NCBI GenBank assembly: GCA_019749875.1
Contig: JAIEPK010000090.1
Location: 1 to 60,117, forward strand
Origin: Candidatus Binatia bacterium
Lineage (GTDB): Bacteria > Desulfobacterota > Binatia > UBA12015
Length of the DNA: 60,117 bases
Direction of reading: 5' to 3'
In this document: one piece after another, positions 59,157 through 60,117 of the stretch
How the letters are laid out: the number at the start of each line of letters is the position of its first letter
How positions within the stretch are numbered: position 1 is the stretch's first letter
Notes under the pieces: model-generated
What the model was told of the DNA's origin: nothing
What the model saw: only the letters and a program-made list of their open reading frames with translations
Databases searched by the model: none
Made by a program: the position numbers and the translations under genes

Positions 59157-59972
59157 TTGGAGAAGACGTTGCAGTTCAAGGACCTCTCGTACGAGCAGGA
59201 CGGACACGTCCTCACGCTGACGCTGAACCGCCCCGAGCGCATGAACGCGCTCAACTTCAACCTGCTGAAGGTCGAGCTGCCCGAGGCCCTTCGGCGCGCA
59301 CGCGAGGACGCGAGCGTCCGCGTGGTGATCCTCACCGGTGCCGGCGAGAAGGCCTTCTGCTCGGGCGCGGACCTGAAGGACGCGGCCGAGACCGGCTCGA
59401 TCGGCGGCACCAAGGGCCCCTCGCAGGGTCCGTACTACCGCGGCACGCCGACCGACTTCCTGCACGTCGGCTTCGACAAGCCGGTGATCGTCGCGGTCAA
59501 CGGCATGTGCCTCGGCGCCGGGCTGCACTTCGTCGCCGACGGCGACCTCGTCCTCGCGGCGGATCACGCGACGTTCTTCGACACGCACGTGCGCGTCGGT
59601 CAGGTGTTCGCGCTCGAGTCGATCGGCCTCATGCGCCGCATGCCGTTCGGCGAGGTGATGCGCATGATGCTGCTCTCGGGGACCGAGCGCCTCGACGCGC
59701 AGGCCGCGCTGCGCATGGGGCTCGTGAGCGAGGTCGTGCCGCGCGCCGACCTGCTGCAGCGCGCGCAGCAGCACGCCGCGACGATCGCGGAGTTCTCGCC
59801 GGCGACGATCGCCGCGAGCAAGCGCGCCATGTGGGAGGCGCTCGACCGCGGCCTCTTCGACGCCCTCGAGAACGGCTGGCGCTACATCTACGCGCACTGG
59901 GATCACCCCGATTACGTCGAGGGCCCGCGCGCGTTCGCGCAGAAGCGTAAGCCCGAGTGGAAGGTCGACTGA
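59157..59972 (+). CDS. Enoyl-CoA hydratase/isomerase family protein
   Basis: LTLTLNRPERMNALNFNLL, VVILTGAGEKAFCSGADLKDAAE, VIVAVNGMCLGAGLHFVADGDLVLA; TTG start. Confidence 0.92.
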   Translation: MEKTLQFKDLSYEQDGHVLTLTLNRPERMNALNFNLLKVELPEALRRAREDASVRVVILTGAGEKAFCSGADLKDAAETGSIGGTKGPSQGPYYRGTPTDFLHVGFDKPVIVAVNGMCLGAGLHFVADGDLVLAADHATFFDTHVRVGQVFALESIGLMRRMPFGEVMRMMLLSGTERLDAQAALRMGLVSEVVPRADLLQRAQQHAATIAEFSPATIAASKRAMWEALDRGLFDALENGWRYIYAHWDHPDYVEGPRAFAQKRKPEWKVD

Positions 59973-59975
59973 GCG

Positions 59976-60117
59976 TCAAGCACCCGGCGGCAGGCGGACC
60001 TCCCGCCTGCCGCGCAGCGACGCCGGATCGAAGTGCCGGAGCAGCTCGCGCGGCGTGACCTCGGCGACGCCGTCCGCGACCAGCCCGAGCAGCCGCGCGA
60101 GCTCCGCGACCAGCGAC
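59976..60117 (-). CDS. 3' end of an unidentified protein (truncated by the window edge)
   Basis: Open frame from the window edge: SLVAELARLLGLVADGVAEVTPRELLRHFDPASLRGRREVRLPPGA*. Confidence 0.4.
   Translation of the reverse strand, partial: SLVAELARLLGLVADGVAEVTPRELLRHFDPASLRGRREVRLPPGA

Overview
This is a high-GC, gene-dense bacterial chromosomal segment. The gene content (CaiB/BaiF CoA-transferases, an LLM/F420-type oxidoreductase, a BVMO-like FMO, amidohydrolase, enoyl-CoA hydratase, tandem DUF507, a complete arn set) suggests a Gram-negative Deltaproteobacteria- or Binatota-like organism; this taxonomic placement is inference. I saw no rRNA, tRNA, CRISPR array, transposase or prophage. 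Main blocks: (i) AsmA-like protein, two CoA-transferases, a large ATPase with a disrupted 3' end, and a lipoprotein; (ii) a hydrophilic-arm-only complex I cluster in the order nuoB-G-I-C-D-E-F plus a 100-aa ORF; (iii) a Cys-rich mini-protein; (iv) an arnB-C-A(formyl)-A(decarboxylase)-D-T lipid A Ara4N-type operon with ArnA split into two genes; (v) phasin-like, FmdB, YggT, ProC, a continuous Maf-YggS fusion ORF, Mpl and a beta-lactamase-fold protein; (vi) DUF507 x2 and groES-groEL; (vii) ffh-rpsP-khpA-rimM-trmD-SPOUT MTase-rplS-bactofilin; (viii) metF and an oppBCDF-type transporter; (ix) a His-tailed protein with an exonuclease-ligase pair; (x) LLM oxidoreductase, htpX, SRPBCC, lon, queE, FMO, M28 peptidase, a frameshifted ALDH, an acyltransferase, an amidohydrolase and an enoyl-CoA hydratase. 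The most interesting anomalies are: khpA and rimM in one frame with no canonical rimM start, the Maf-YggS fusion, the split-ArnA operon, the reordered nuo cluster without a membrane arm, a tandem palindromic repeat upstream of lon, an ATPase that lost an internal domain, and several non-canonical or disrupted genes. I did not identify a convincingly new multi-gene system; the best candidates are listed with tests.
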